Source: Spirosoma aureum (lineage in GTDB: Bacteria; Bacteroidota; Bacteroidia; Cytophagales; Spirosomataceae). Taken from it: 64,000 bases of DNA. The stretch lies in the NCBI RefSeq assembly GCF_011604685.1, contig NZ_CP050063.1:4052501-4116500 (forward strand), in the 5' to 3' direction. The notes under the pieces were generated by a model that saw only the letters and a list, made by a program, of their open reading frames with translations, ran no database searches and was not told the DNA's origin. Below are positions 49,712-58,564 of the stretch, one piece after another (within the stretch, counting starts at the first letter, position 1; every line of letters starts with the position of its first letter). The translations under genes were made by a program, and so were the position numbers.

Positions 49712-50314
49712 ATGAATCCTACGCTAAGCCGTCCTGTATCCATCTTTACCGAAGGAAGTCCCAATCCGAACTCCATGAAGTTCGTCGTTAATTTCGAACT
49801 CGTTCCTACCGGGTTATCCTTCGACTATGCCACGCCTGCCGATGCATTAATTGATGGTAAAGCGTCACCGCTGGCAGTAGCCCTGTTCGGGTTTGAGTTT
49901 GTACAACGGGTGTTTATTTCGGGAAATTTCATAACCGTTACCAAAGACGATCAAACGGACTGGGACGAAGTGATATTTGAAGTTAAGTTTTTTCTGAAAG
50001 AGTATTTTGGTGAGCAGAAGCCCGTTTTTTCACAACGGACCATGGACACCAACTCGGCAAAACTGGATATGGATTCAGAAACCGTTCAGAAAATCAAAGC
50101 CGTACTGGATCAGTATATTAAGCCAGCCGTTGAGTCGGATGGGGGCGCTATCAGCTTCTATTCATTCGATGAACCAACTGGCACCGTAAAAGTCTTGTTG
50201 CAGGGCTCCTGTAGCGGTTGCCCTTCATCGACACTAACCCTCAAGGCAGGGATCGAAAACCTCCTGACCCGACTGGTTCCGGAGGTGAAACTCGTTGAAG
50301 CCGAAGGTGTGTAA
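49712..50314 (+). CDS. Nfu-type iron-sulfur cluster carrier protein
   Basis: A 200-residue scaffold or carrier for Fe-S clusters. The N-terminal Nfu domain has IFTEGSPNPNSMKFVVNF and ASPLAVALFGFEFVQRVFIS. The C-terminal NifU domain has KPAVESDGGAISFYSF and the cluster-binding CxxC in GSCSGCPSSTLTLKAGIE. The ATG at 49712 is preferred; the frame extends 23 residues upstream without family similarity. It stands alone between two terminators. Confidence 0.92.
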   Translation: MNPTLSRPVSIFTEGSPNPNSMKFVVNFELVPTGLSFDYATPADALIDGKASPLAVALFGFEFVQRVFISGNFITVTKDDQTDWDEVIFEVKFFLKEYFGEQKPVFSQRTMDTNSAKLDMDSETVQKIKAVLDQYIKPAVESDGGAISFYSFDEPTGTVKVLLQGSCSGCPSSTLTLKAGIENLLTRLVPEVKLVEAEGV

Positions 50315-50330
50315 AGGTATAAAATCAATT

Positions 50331-50392
50331 GAAGCAGGTCGTTCGAAATTGTTGACATCATTCGGTGTCGGCGGTTACGAACGACCTGCTTC
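50331..50392. terminator. 15-bp hairpin after the Nfu gene
   Basis: Positions 50331-50345 and 50378-50392 are a perfect inverted repeat with a 32-nt loop, 16 nt after the stop codon. A short T-run (CTTTACC) follows. Confidence 0.65.
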
Positions 50393-50493
50393 TTTACCAC
50401 TAAATCAAAATAAACGGCCATTGGGGAAACCGACCTAGCGAATTGACGTTTACTTTGAAGGACACTCTGCCATTCAATTTAAAGCGTAACTGC

Positions 50494-51918
50494 ATGAAGT
50501 ATTCGTTTGTTGTAGTATCATTTCTGCTGGCCACAACAGCCAGTTTTGCACAAAATCTTCTTGGCATTTCAACCAGTCGCTACGGCGGTACCAATCGGCT
50601 TTATATCAACCCAGCCTTAGCCGCTGATTCTCCTTCTAAGTTCTACCTGAACGTTGCAACGGGCGTTGCCCATGTCAATAACAATTATGTTCGGTATCAG
50701 GCACCGTTTTCCTTACTGCGATTAATTAGTGGAACGGTACCTGCTCAATATAAAAACCCAGATGGTTCCGTCCGATTCGATGCGTCGTATACCCAGGAAA
50801 TACTGGATGGTACACCTAAAAATGGAACGATTTTAGGGGAAATACGAGGCCCTGCCTTCCTGATAAAAACAAGCGATCGTGCCGCTTTTGCTGTAACAAC
50901 CCGCTTCCGGGCAATAGGGCAGGTTGTTGGAGCGTCAGAAAATTTGCTGTCAGCCTTTAGAGCCAGTTTAAGCGATAAGGCACTCTACAGCATTCCTAAC
51001 CGGGACAATAAATTCAGTGCGAACACCAATACATTTGTTGAACTGGGACTAACCTATGCCGGAACAATCTGGGAGGGTGAGGGACAAAAACTCCTGCTGG
51101 GAGCCACGGCAAAACTCCTGCTGGGTTATAATGCCCAGCACCTTGTTAACCGGGGAATGGATTACCGCATTATTCAGGACCCGAATAATGCGAATAGTGC
51201 ACTGCTGGAGGTCAACCGACTGGATGCTACTCTTGCCTATACCAGTTTTCTACAGGATCGAAGCCTGAACCCCCGAACATTGTTTAGCACGTCGGCACCC
51301 GGTAAAGGGGTTGGTGTTGACGTTGGCCTGACGTATGTGAGTCAATATGATGTAGATAGCCCTGCTTTACAACTAGGTCTGGCAGTAACCGATATTGGCG
51401 GTTTGACCTATACCGGCGAAGATTATAACTACACTGACATCGGCCAGAATCCGGTTCGGTTTCGGGGAAGTGATTTTAACAATCTGAACGGTATCGAAGA
51501 TATTGCCCGAGTCATTCAGCAGAAAATCAATACCGGGCGCAGTCCCGATAAAACCAGCTTTCGGACAGGGCTCCCAACCTCACTGAACATAACGGGCGAT
51601 TACCAGCTGCCCAGCGGATTTGGTATAAACCTGACCTATTTACAGGATCTTCGATCTATTGATGCGCTGGCCACCCACCAACCATCGCTCCTGGCGGTTA
51701 CTCCGCGATACGATGCACGCTGGCTGAGTTTATCGGTGCCGATCGTTTACCTGAACCACGGCCTGTCGGCGGGTGCTTCGGTTCGGGTTGGGCCGGGTTG
51801 GTTGGGAACGGATAATCTACTCGGCCTGCTGGGCAACGTTAGCAGCGGAATCCGGCCGCGCGGTTTAGATATTTATGCTGGTTTCGCCTTTGGTATTGGG
51901 CGATCAGATGACGAGTAA
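50494..51918 (+). CDS. DUF5723-like outer-membrane beta-barrel protein
   Basis: A 474-residue exported protein with signal peptide MKYSFVVVSFLLATTASFAQ. The mature start (LLGISTSRYGGTNRLYINPA) and the strand-rich body resemble the DUF5723 family of Bacteroidota outer-membrane proteins, whose role is unknown. The C-terminus DIYAGFAFGIGRSDDE is strand-like with a short acidic tail. Start ATG at 50494 is set by the signal peptide; the open frame begins at 50443. Confidence 0.82.
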   Translation: MKYSFVVVSFLLATTASFAQNLLGISTSRYGGTNRLYINPALAADSPSKFYLNVATGVAHVNNNYVRYQAPFSLLRLISGTVPAQYKNPDGSVRFDASYTQEILDGTPKNGTILGEIRGPAFLIKTSDRAAFAVTTRFRAIGQVVGASENLLSAFRASLSDKALYSIPNRDNKFSANTNTFVELGLTYAGTIWEGEGQKLLLGATAKLLLGYNAQHLVNRGMDYRIIQDPNNANSALLEVNRLDATLAYTSFLQDRSLNPRTLFSTSAPGKGVGVDVGLTYVSQYDVDSPALQLGLAVTDIGGLTYTGEDYNYTDIGQNPVRFRGSDFNNLNGIEDIARVIQQKINTGRSPDKTSFRTGLPTSLNITGDYQLPSGFGINLTYLQDLRSIDALATHQPSLLAVTPRYDARWLSLSVPIVYLNHGLSAGASVRVGPGWLGTDNLLGLLGNVSSGIRPRGLDIYAGFAFGIGRSDDE

Positions 51919-51927
51919 CGAGTTGAT

Positions 51928-52010
51928 CCATTGAGAAAAGGCCAGGCAGCTCAATTGCTCTTTCTAAACCGATCTTACCTGCTTCCTGCAAGACCGGGAT
52001 TTCTCAATGG
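51928..52010 (+). terminator. Possible terminator after the DUF5723 gene
   Basis: CCATTGAGAAA (51928-51938) and TTTCTCAATGG (52000-52010) are an exact 11-bp inverted repeat with a long (61-nt) interior that has some further weak pairing. No T-run follows, so confidence is modest. Confidence 0.35.
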
Positions 52011-52089
52011 CACCGCCTATTCTTTTTCGAGCAGAAATGCTTAATTTTGGTCAAATACCGTCTGTAAACTGGGTTTTGCCAGGTCTGAC

Positions 52090-54198
52090 ATGACCGAACG
52101 AACTACTTTTTTCGATACCCCACTTCTCTACCTGAAAGGATTAGGGCCGCAACGTACGGAACTTCTCAATAAAGAGTTGAATCTGTTTACGTATGGTGAC
52201 CTGATTCAATATTACCCATTCCGTTACGACGATCGGTCGCGCTATTATACCATTAGCGAATTGATGGACTCGATGCCATCTGCCCAGATTAAAGGCCGGC
52301 TTCGCGATTGGTATACGGAAGGGGAGGGACCTAAAAAACGGCTTGTCGGGACATTTACGGATGGCACCGGCTCAATGAGTCTGGTGTGGTTTCAGGGAAT
52401 TACCTACATAGAGAAGACCCTTCGACGTGATGGCGAATACATTGCCTACGGGAAGCCACAGTCCTTCAATGGGCAATTCAGCATTGTTCATCCTGAACTG
52501 GAAAATACCAATACGGCCTCGGAGCAGGAGTTAGGATTCTTTCCCGTGTATAATCTCACCGAGAAACTCCGCAAACGCCATCTTGATAGTAAAGTCATTG
52601 GCAAAGTCATGCGGATGCTGCTCGAACAGGCGTGGCCGCATATTCGGGAGACATTACCAGACGCGTTGATTCAGCAATACCGGCTCGTTGGTAAGCGTGA
52701 TGCGATGTGGAATATTCACCTGCCTCAGAATCAGGGCTGGCTGAAACAGGCGCAGCGACGGCTGAAATTTGAAGAATTGTTCTACAATCAGCTTCGGCTA
52801 ATCAAGAACAAACTGATTCAGAAAGAAGAATTTCCGGGACAGATTTTCCGGGATACATCGCTGATGAAGCACTTTTATAACGAACTGCTGCCCTTTGAAC
52901 TGACCGGGGCCCAGCAACGGGTTATCAAAGAAATTTACGGCGATTTTCTGACCGGGAAGCAGATGAACCGGCTATTGCAGGGCGACGTGGGCAGCGGTAA
53001 AACCATCGTGGCCTTCATTGCCTGTTTGCTGGCCATTGGCAACGGGGCCCAGGCCTGCCTGATGGCCCCAACCGAAATTCTGGCCGACCAGCACTATAAC
53101 GGTCTTAAACCGTTTGCCGATGCGATGGGACTGAACCTTGGTATTCTGACTGGTTCGACCAATAAAAAACGACGTGTCGTGCTGCACGAAGAGTTGCAGA
53201 CGGGCAAAATGCATATTCTGGTCGGCACCCATGCATTGCTCGAAGATGCTGTTCAGTATAAAAACCTCGGCCTGTGTATTATTGATGAACAACACCGGTT
53301 TGGGGTGGCTCAACGGGCCAAACTCTGGCGAAAGAACGAAACCGTACCCCCGCATATTCTGGTTATGACAGCCACGCCCATTCCGCGTACGCTGGCCATG
53401 ACACTTTACGGAAACCTGGATGTTTCGGTCATTGATGAACTACCCAAGGGCCGTAAGCCAATCAAGACCGTTCATAAGTTCGATAAACACCGCTCCGAAG
53501 TATTTGGATTTATGCGGCAACAGATCGAACTTGGCCGACAGGTGTATGTGGTCTATCCGCTCATCGAAGAGTCGGAGAAGCTTGATTACAAAGATCTTAT
53601 GGACGGTTTCGAGAGCATGCAGCGTGCTTTTCCACGACCGAAATACGAGGTTGGTATGCTGCACGGAAAAATGTTGCCCTACGAGAAGGACGACGAAATG
53701 CAGCGGTTTATCAAGCACGAAACGCAGATACTGGTGGCCACAACAGTCATTGAAGTGGGCGTTAATGTGCCAAATGCCAGTGTCATGGTGATTGAAAGTG
53801 CCGAACGATTCGGTCTGTCGCAACTGCACCAGCTAAGGGGTCGTGTTGGGCGGGGTGCTGATCAGTCGTATTGTGTCATGATGACAGGCTATAAGCTCAG
53901 CAGTGATACCCGTACCCGGCTCGAAACCATGATTCGTACCAATAATGGTTTCGAAATTGCCGACGTTGACTTGCAACTGCGCGGCCCCGGCGACCTGACG
54001 GGTACGCAGCAGAGTGGCGTTATGGACCTGATGATTGCCGATCTGGCTAAAGATGGAGCCATTCTGACGGCTGCCCGCGAGTCGGCACAGGCCATTCTGA
54101 CCGAAGATCCAGAACTCGTATTACCCCAGCATGCACCTATCCGAAACCACGTCGATGGCCTGAAGCAAACAGAAAATAACTGGGGGCGAATCAGTTAA
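52090..54198 (+). CDS. recG: ATP-dependent DNA helicase RecG
   Basis: A 702-residue branch-migration helicase that rewinds stalled forks. The N-terminal wedge/OB region includes LYLKGLGPQRTELLNKELNL and YYPFRYDDRSRY. Helicase motifs in order are QGDVGSGKT (I), MAPTEILADQHY (Ia), IIDEQHRFGVAQR (II), MTATPIPRTLAMT (III), ATTVIEVGVNVPNASVMVIE (V) and QLHQLRGRVGRGADQSYCVM (VI). The C-terminal RecG motif DLQLRGPGDLTGTQQSG is present. Length is normal for the family. Confidence 0.98.
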   Translation: MTERTTFFDTPLLYLKGLGPQRTELLNKELNLFTYGDLIQYYPFRYDDRSRYYTISELMDSMPSAQIKGRLRDWYTEGEGPKKRLVGTFTDGTGSMSLVWFQGITYIEKTLRRDGEYIAYGKPQSFNGQFSIVHPELENTNTASEQELGFFPVYNLTEKLRKRHLDSKVIGKVMRMLLEQAWPHIRETLPDALIQQYRLVGKRDAMWNIHLPQNQGWLKQAQRRLKFEELFYNQLRLIKNKLIQKEEFPGQIFRDTSLMKHFYNELLPFELTGAQQRVIKEIYGDFLTGKQMNRLLQGDVGSGKTIVAFIACLLAIGNGAQACLMAPTEILADQHYNGLKPFADAMGLNLGILTGSTNKKRRVVLHEELQTGKMHILVGTHALLEDAVQYKNLGLCIIDEQHRFGVAQRAKLWRKNETVPPHILVMTATPIPRTLAMTLYGNLDVSVIDELPKGRKPIKTVHKFDKHRSEVFGFMRQQIELGRQVYVVYPLIEESEKLDYKDLMDGFESMQRAFPRPKYEVGMLHGKMLPYEKDDEMQRFIKHETQILVATTVIEVGVNVPNASVMVIESAERFGLSQLHQLRGRVGRGADQSYCVMMTGYKLSSDTRTRLETMIRTNNGFEIADVDLQLRGPGDLTGTQQSGVMDLMIADLAKDGAILTAARESAQAILTEDPELVLPQHAPIRNHVDGLKQTENNWGRIS

Positions 54199-54502
54199 TC
54201 AATCCATTATCGTGTGATAAAGCGTTTGATTCTACCGACCTGCTGGCTGAACGATTACGATTTGCTGTATTAGCGAAGTTGCATTTCTAATGACAGTCAC
54301 ACTTTCTACATTATCGGGCAACGGGCACTCCGCTTCTTAAATCAGGCGATGCATATAAGGCGGGCGAAACTGGTTTTTTCAGGTATGGGTTTATAAAGAA
54401 TAGCAGGTAACGGCAGGAAGTAAATGGTTCTCTGATCTGGCACCGATTGTGTTTATGAGTCAAATGAGTATCTTCCGACTGTAAACCAACCTGAGCTACT
54501 TC
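54199..54502 (+). other. Intergenic region after recG
   Basis: A 304-nt gap. I see no gene, clear hairpin or consensus promoter. A TGGCAC followed by TTG near 54439 looks superficially like a sigma-54 site, but the spacing is wrong by two bases. Confidence 0.4.
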
Positions 54503-56218
54503 ATGAACTATCGACTACTCCTTTTAATGGGGCTACTTTCTACTATAGCCCATGCCCAACCGGTAACCTTTTCCGTTTCCTTTCCGGCTACTCAAAGCAA
54601 AACGGCCCTCGATGGTCGGGTACTGCTGATTCTGGCTAAAACCGATAAAACCGAACCCCGCTCGCAGGTGAGCGACGCAGTTGAAACAGCCCAGATTTTT
54701 GGTGTGGATGTCGACGGACTAAAACCCGGTCAGGCTACTATTGTCGATGCGGGTGCGTTCGGATATCCCAAACGAAGCCTGAAAGACATTGCGACTGGTG
54801 ACTATTATGTTCAGGCTGTTTTGCATAAATACGAAACGTTTAAACGTAAAGACGGGCATACCGTAAAATTGCCGATGGATAGGGGCGAAGGCCAGAACTG
54901 GCGAACCGCACCTGGAAATCTGTTTAGTAAGCCACAGAAAATCAGCATAAAGCCCGGAGCAAATCAAGCGGTCACAATCTCACTCAATCAAGTCAATCCG
55001 CCGATTGCGGAACCCAAGGACACGAAATTTATCAAGCATATCAGAATTCAGAGTAAGCGACTAACTGAATTCTGGGGCCGCCCGATGTATCTCGGTGCAC
55101 ACGTCCTGCTGCCTGCCGGATTCGATGAACATCCCGATGCTCATTATCCACTCTGTTTGTTTCATGGGCATTTTCCCGATGATTTTTCGGGATTCAGCGA
55201 AACACCACCTCCTGCCAATATGGATACGACCGACTATATTGACCGGTTTCATTTGTATGGCTATAAGAAAATTGTAGCTCAGGAAGCCTACGATTTTTAT
55301 AAGAAGTGGACCAGCAAAGATTTTCCAAGAATGCTGATCGTTGAGATCCAGCACGCGAACCCCTATTATGATGACTCTTATGCCGTAAATTCCGAGAACC
55401 TCGGCCCTTATGGTGATGCCATTATGTATGAACTGTTGCCCGAAATTGAAAAACAGTTCAGGGGTATCGGGCAGGGATGGGCGCGGTTTACATACGGGGG
55501 TTCAACAGGTGGCTGGGAGGCTTTGGCAGCGCAGGTTTTCTATCCCGATGCGTTTAACGGCTGTTTTGCGGCTTGTCCTGACCCGATTGCTTTTGATGCC
55601 TATACTGTTTTCAATCTTTACAAAGACAAGAATGCCTATTATGCCGAAGGACCATTTCGACGTACACCACGGCCGGGTCAGCGTAATTATCTGGGGCAGG
55701 TAAAATGCACAGTAGAGGAAACAAATCATCGCGAATTAGCCCTTGGTACGCATTCGCGCTCCGGCGACCAGTTTGATATTTGGGAAGCAGTTTATTCGCC
55801 AGTAGGATCGGATGGATATCCGAAACGGATCTGGAATAAACTTACCGGCGACATTGATCCGACAGTTGCCGAATACTGGCGTGAGCATTATGATCTATTG
55901 CATATCCTTCGTCGCGACTGGAAGATCCTTGGCCCCAAAGTCACTGGAAAAATTCATATTTACTGCGGTGACATGGATAACTACTACCTCAATAATGCCG
56001 TCTATCTGATGGAAGACTTCCTGAAAAGCGTTCAGAATCCGTCTGCAAGCAGCGAAGTGGCTTATGGTGATCGGGCAGAACATTGCTGGAATGGTGATCC
56101 TACGCAACCCAATTACATCAGTCGCCTTCGTTACAACACCATGTATATCGACAAGATTTTGAAGCGTATCGAAACATCGGCACCGAAAAACGCTGATTTG
56201 AAAAGTTGGCGCTATTAA
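54503..56218 (+). CDS. Secreted alpha/beta-hydrolase-like protein of unknown function
   Basis: A 571-residue exported protein (signal MNYRLLLLMGLLSTIAHAQ). Residues about 20-165 form a beta-rich N-terminal domain. The rest looks like an esterase-type alpha/beta hydrolase: AHVLLPAGFDEHPDAHYPLC, LFHGHFPDDFSGF, and the nucleophile elbow YGGSTGGWEALAA (G-x-S-x-G). HIYCGDMDNYYLNNAV supplies a candidate Asp, and YGDRAEHCWNGDPTQ a candidate His. Large inserts lie between these motifs. Related sequences occur in environmental bacteria, but I know of no assigned substrate. It stands alone ahead of the HNH gene. Confidence 0.8.
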   Translation: MNYRLLLLMGLLSTIAHAQPVTFSVSFPATQSKTALDGRVLLILAKTDKTEPRSQVSDAVETAQIFGVDVDGLKPGQATIVDAGAFGYPKRSLKDIATGDYYVQAVLHKYETFKRKDGHTVKLPMDRGEGQNWRTAPGNLFSKPQKISIKPGANQAVTISLNQVNPPIAEPKDTKFIKHIRIQSKRLTEFWGRPMYLGAHVLLPAGFDEHPDAHYPLCLFHGHFPDDFSGFSETPPPANMDTTDYIDRFHLYGYKKIVAQEAYDFYKKWTSKDFPRMLIVEIQHANPYYDDSYAVNSENLGPYGDAIMYELLPEIEKQFRGIGQGWARFTYGGSTGGWEALAAQVFYPDAFNGCFAACPDPIAFDAYTVFNLYKDKNAYYAEGPFRRTPRPGQRNYLGQVKCTVEETNHRELALGTHSRSGDQFDIWEAVYSPVGSDGYPKRIWNKLTGDIDPTVAEYWREHYDLLHILRRDWKILGPKVTGKIHIYCGDMDNYYLNNAVYLMEDFLKSVQNPSASSEVAYGDRAEHCWNGDPTQPNYISRLRYNTMYIDKILKRIETSAPKNADLKSWRY

Positions 56219-56261
56219 GGCAAACGATACAGTAAACAATTAAAAAGTTTTCAGTTTTACG

Positions 56262-56597
56262 ATGACTTTACCGCATACACTAAATGGCAATCGGGTGCTT
56301 AAACGACTGGATTTCGACCAGTTGCACACGAAGTATTTCAATCATCGACGGTTACAGGTATTTGCCAAAAAAGGGACTTCCTGTGTTCGCTGCGGAGTAG
56401 AAGGAGTATACCTGATCGCGTCAGTTGATCAGGGGGGCGGGCACCACGTAGACCTGTTCACAGCTAATTTTACACTCATGACCATCGATCACATTCTGCC
56501 CAGATCCAAAGGAGGGCAAAGCATATTGGCGAATTATCAGCCGATGTGTCAGTACTGTAACTCCCGGAAAGGCAATACGCTGGAAAGTGATATCTAG
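56262..56597 (+). CDS. Small HNH endonuclease
   Basis: A 111-residue protein of the HNH family. A zinc-binding CxxC (TSCVRCG, about residues 40-46) and a second one (MCQYCNSRKG, about 94-103) frame the catalytic motif TIDHILPRSKGGQSILANYQ. It is close to the minimal HNH module, with a short basic N-terminal region. No restriction, phage or toxin gene is adjacent, so it is probably a free-standing HNH protein of unknown target. A terminator follows at 56610. Confidence 0.9.
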   Translation: MTLPHTLNGNRVLKRLDFDQLHTKYFNHRRLQVFAKKGTSCVRCGVEGVYLIASVDQGGGHHVDLFTANFTLMTIDHILPRSKGGQSILANYQPMCQYCNSRKGNTLESDI

Positions 56598-56609
56598 TGG
56601 AAATTTTCT

Positions 56610-56644
56610 GTTCTGGTTCAATCAATAGCTGATTGAACCAGAAC
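56610..56644. terminator. 15-bp hairpin between convergent genes
   Basis: Positions 56610-56624 and 56630-56644 are a perfect inverted repeat with a 5-nt loop, flanked by AATTTT on both sides. It can terminate both the HNH gene and the convergent LuxC-type gene. Confidence 0.75.
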
Positions 56645-56710
56645 GAATTTTAGCACTGAAGGCAACTACAAACGGATAAGCTCGTACTTTTATGCAGCCT
56701 TCGATATGCC

Positions 56711-57748
56711 CTATAATTGCGCTAAAAAGGCCATTGTATCGATACCATCGGCATAATCGCTCAGGCCAGGCCGCTGTGTCTGACCAAAAGCAACGGTCGC
56801 TAACCCGACATGACCAGAAAACCAGTTCTGAGCTGATGCGACAACCTGAATTCGGTCGGCGCGTTCATTGAGCCAGTTTGTAGCATCATCAAGCGTCCGG
56901 TAAGTCTGGTAGTATAGAACGGAAATCGGCGAGACAAGATTATCATTTTCAGTCAACAGCAAGTAACCATTGTCGAGATGGGGTACGGCATTGATCAGGT
57001 AAATAGACTTGTTGTAGTCGTAATTGTTCTGGTATTTATGGTTGTTCAGATACACCTGAACCTGAGGCTCAAGCGTTCGTAGAAGGGGCGTAAAATCATA
57101 CCCGTCCGGCACCAGAATCGTGGATACATTGCGACAGCCTAACCCATAGTAGTCGGAAATATCATGGCCAAGTTTCATGAATTCGTCGTCACTTTCTTCG
57201 CCCATCAATAAACCGACAGAAGTGCGATTTTTGCGAATAATGCTCGGCTTTTTAGCAAAGTAATATTCGAAATACCGAGCCGTGTTGTTACTGCCCGTAG
57301 CAATGTAGGCGTCGGCCGTATTGAGCCGTTCAGCTTCTTCAATATGACCCGCAAAATCAGGATTGATCTCTTTTATTTTTTGTATTAAATAATGGATTAG
57401 TACAAAATCTTGCGTACTTAACTTGGCGAGCAGATCATGACCACTCAACAGTACGCAGAGTAAATCATGAAAACCAACCGCCGGAATATTTCCTGCCATG
57501 ACGACCCCAACTCTACGGGAAACGGCATTTGGCTCAGGTGGGTAGGTATGAACCCATGCATTTAATTGATCGGCCGTCAGGAACTCATCGGCAATGGCTC
57601 TCAAGGCGTTTAAGGTATTGGCTGGTGTAAACCAGTTATTCTTATAATAAGCCCGTTGAGCGATTTCCTCTAATTCGGGCAGGGCTTCGGCGGAGCGTAA
57701 GAAGTTGCCTAAAGCCACGAACGTTTGTAGGCGTTCTGATTGAAGCAT
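56711..57748 (-). CDS. LuxC-family acyl-CoA reductase
   Basis: A 345-residue member of the acyl-CoA reductase family (PF05893), in which LuxC makes fatty aldehydes for bioluminescence. Visible features are VSRRVGVVMAGNIPAVGFHD, AYIATGSNNTARYFEYYF, KNRTSVGLLMGEESDDEF and the catalytic Cys in YYGLGCRNVSTILVP. No luxA, luxB, luxD or luxE is nearby, so light production is not implied. The physiological product is unknown. It diverges from the ferredoxin gene, with 134 nt between the start codons. Start at 57748 (MLQSERLQTF). Confidence 0.88.
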   Translation of the reverse strand: MLQSERLQTFVALGNFLRSAEALPELEEIAQRAYYKNNWFTPANTLNALRAIADEFLTADQLNAWVHTYPPEPNAVSRRVGVVMAGNIPAVGFHDLLCVLLSGHDLLAKLSTQDFVLIHYLIQKIKEINPDFAGHIEEAERLNTADAYIATGSNNTARYFEYYFAKKPSIIRKNRTSVGLLMGEESDDEFMKLGHDISDYYGLGCRNVSTILVPDGYDFTPLLRTLEPQVQVYLNNHKYQNNYDYNKSIYLINAVPHLDNGYLLLTENDNLVSPISVLYYQTYRTLDDATNWLNERADRIQVVASAQNWFSGHVGLATVAFGQTQRPGLSDYADGIDTMAFLAQL

Positions 57749-57800
57749 GAAGTAAATAAACAAATGGAATACACCATCAACTAATGTAATGAAATTTTAG

Positions 57801-57831
57801 TTTGCCGTTAACCTTTAAATAGTTATATTTG
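57801..57831 (+). promoter_or_regulatory. Promoter of the ferredoxin gene
   Basis: TTTG at 57801-57804, a 19-nt spacer, then TATATTTG at 57824-57831: an almost perfect Bacteroidota promoter. The predicted start is about 57837, leaving a leader of about 45 nt before the ferredoxin ATG. Confidence 0.8.
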
Positions 57832-57882
57832 TTGTTCAATTCAGGAAGATAAAAGTTTATCGTCTATAAATCTGTACTGCTC

Positions 57883-58233
57883 ATGGCAATCATGATCACT
57901 GACGAGTGCATCAACTGTGGTGCCTGCGAACCCGAATGCCCCAATACAGCCATCTATGAAGGTGGTGTCGAATGGACCTGGGGTGGTGGAACCGAACTGA
58001 CCGAAGTTGATTTTGGTGACGGTACGGTTGTTAGCGGCAAAGCACCTCAAGCACCCGTTTCTAATGAATTTTACTACATCGTGAATGATAAATGCACAGA
58101 GTGCATGGGCTTTCATGAGGAGCCTCAATGTGCGGCTGTTTGCCCGGTGGACTGCTGTGTTCCCGATCCTGAAAATGTAGAAGATGAAGAAACACTACTA
58201 GCCAAGAAAGCGTGGCTTCACGCTGAGGCATAG
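57883..58233 (+). CDS. 4Fe-4S dicluster ferredoxin
   Basis: A 116-residue soluble electron carrier. The first cluster motif is [16 protein letters not shown]. The second is [20 protein letters not shown], with a wider gap between the second and third Cys (insert MGFHEEPQ), followed by DCCVPDP. This is the Allochromatium-type arrangement. A roughly 35-residue insert separates the two sites. It has its own strong promoter and terminator. Confidence 0.94.
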   Translation: MAIMITDECINCGACEPECPNTAIYEGGVEWTWGGGTELTEVDFGDGTVVSGKAPQAPVSNEFYYIVNDKCTECMGFHEEPQCAAVCPVDCCVPDPENVEDEETLLAKKAWLHAEA

Positions 58234-58243
58234 TAAAACACTA

Positions 58244-58296
58244 TTACGCATAAAAAAGCCTGACTGGATTATCCAGTCAGGCTTTTTTATGCGTAA
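58244..58296. terminator. 25-bp perfect hairpin terminator after the ferredoxin gene
   Basis: Positions 58244-58268 and 58272-58296 are exact reverse complements with a 3-nt loop. The stem contains A6 and T6 runs, so it can act as an intrinsic terminator in both directions. Confidence 0.85.
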
Positions 58297-58564
58297 GCCA
58301 ATCTGAGAATAGGAATATTTTAAAAAAATTCACTAAAAGAATATTTGGCAAAAAGTCATGAAAGCAGAATATATTAAAATTTCAAAAAAAATGCAAATTT
58401 TAGGTACTTTACATGTAAATATTAGAACAATTTAAACAAAATAGCGTAAAACATGAAAAATCGCTCTATTGTTTAACAAAATCTCTTGTGTGGAATAAAT
58501 TATATGATAAAATTTGTCCCCGGTTAAACTACAATTTCACCCACTACTCCACCAAAGAAAAAGC
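58297..58564 (+). promoter_or_regulatory. AT-rich leader region with the porin promoter
   Basis: TTG at 58486-58488, a 19-nt spacer and TAAAATTTG at 58508-58516 resemble the Bacteroidota promoter, with one extra A inside the -7 box. The rest of the region (58310-58470) is very AT-rich with A-runs and holds no supported gene. Confidence 0.45.

Noticed and set aside
54436..54456. Sigma-54-like site before the hydrolase gene
   Set aside because: TGGCAC and TTG are present but the GG-to-GC distance is wrong and GC is missing.
56262..56597. HNH protein as part of a defence or toxin system
   Set aside because: Neighbours are an esterase-like gene and a LuxC-type reductase; no immunity, methylase or phage gene is close.
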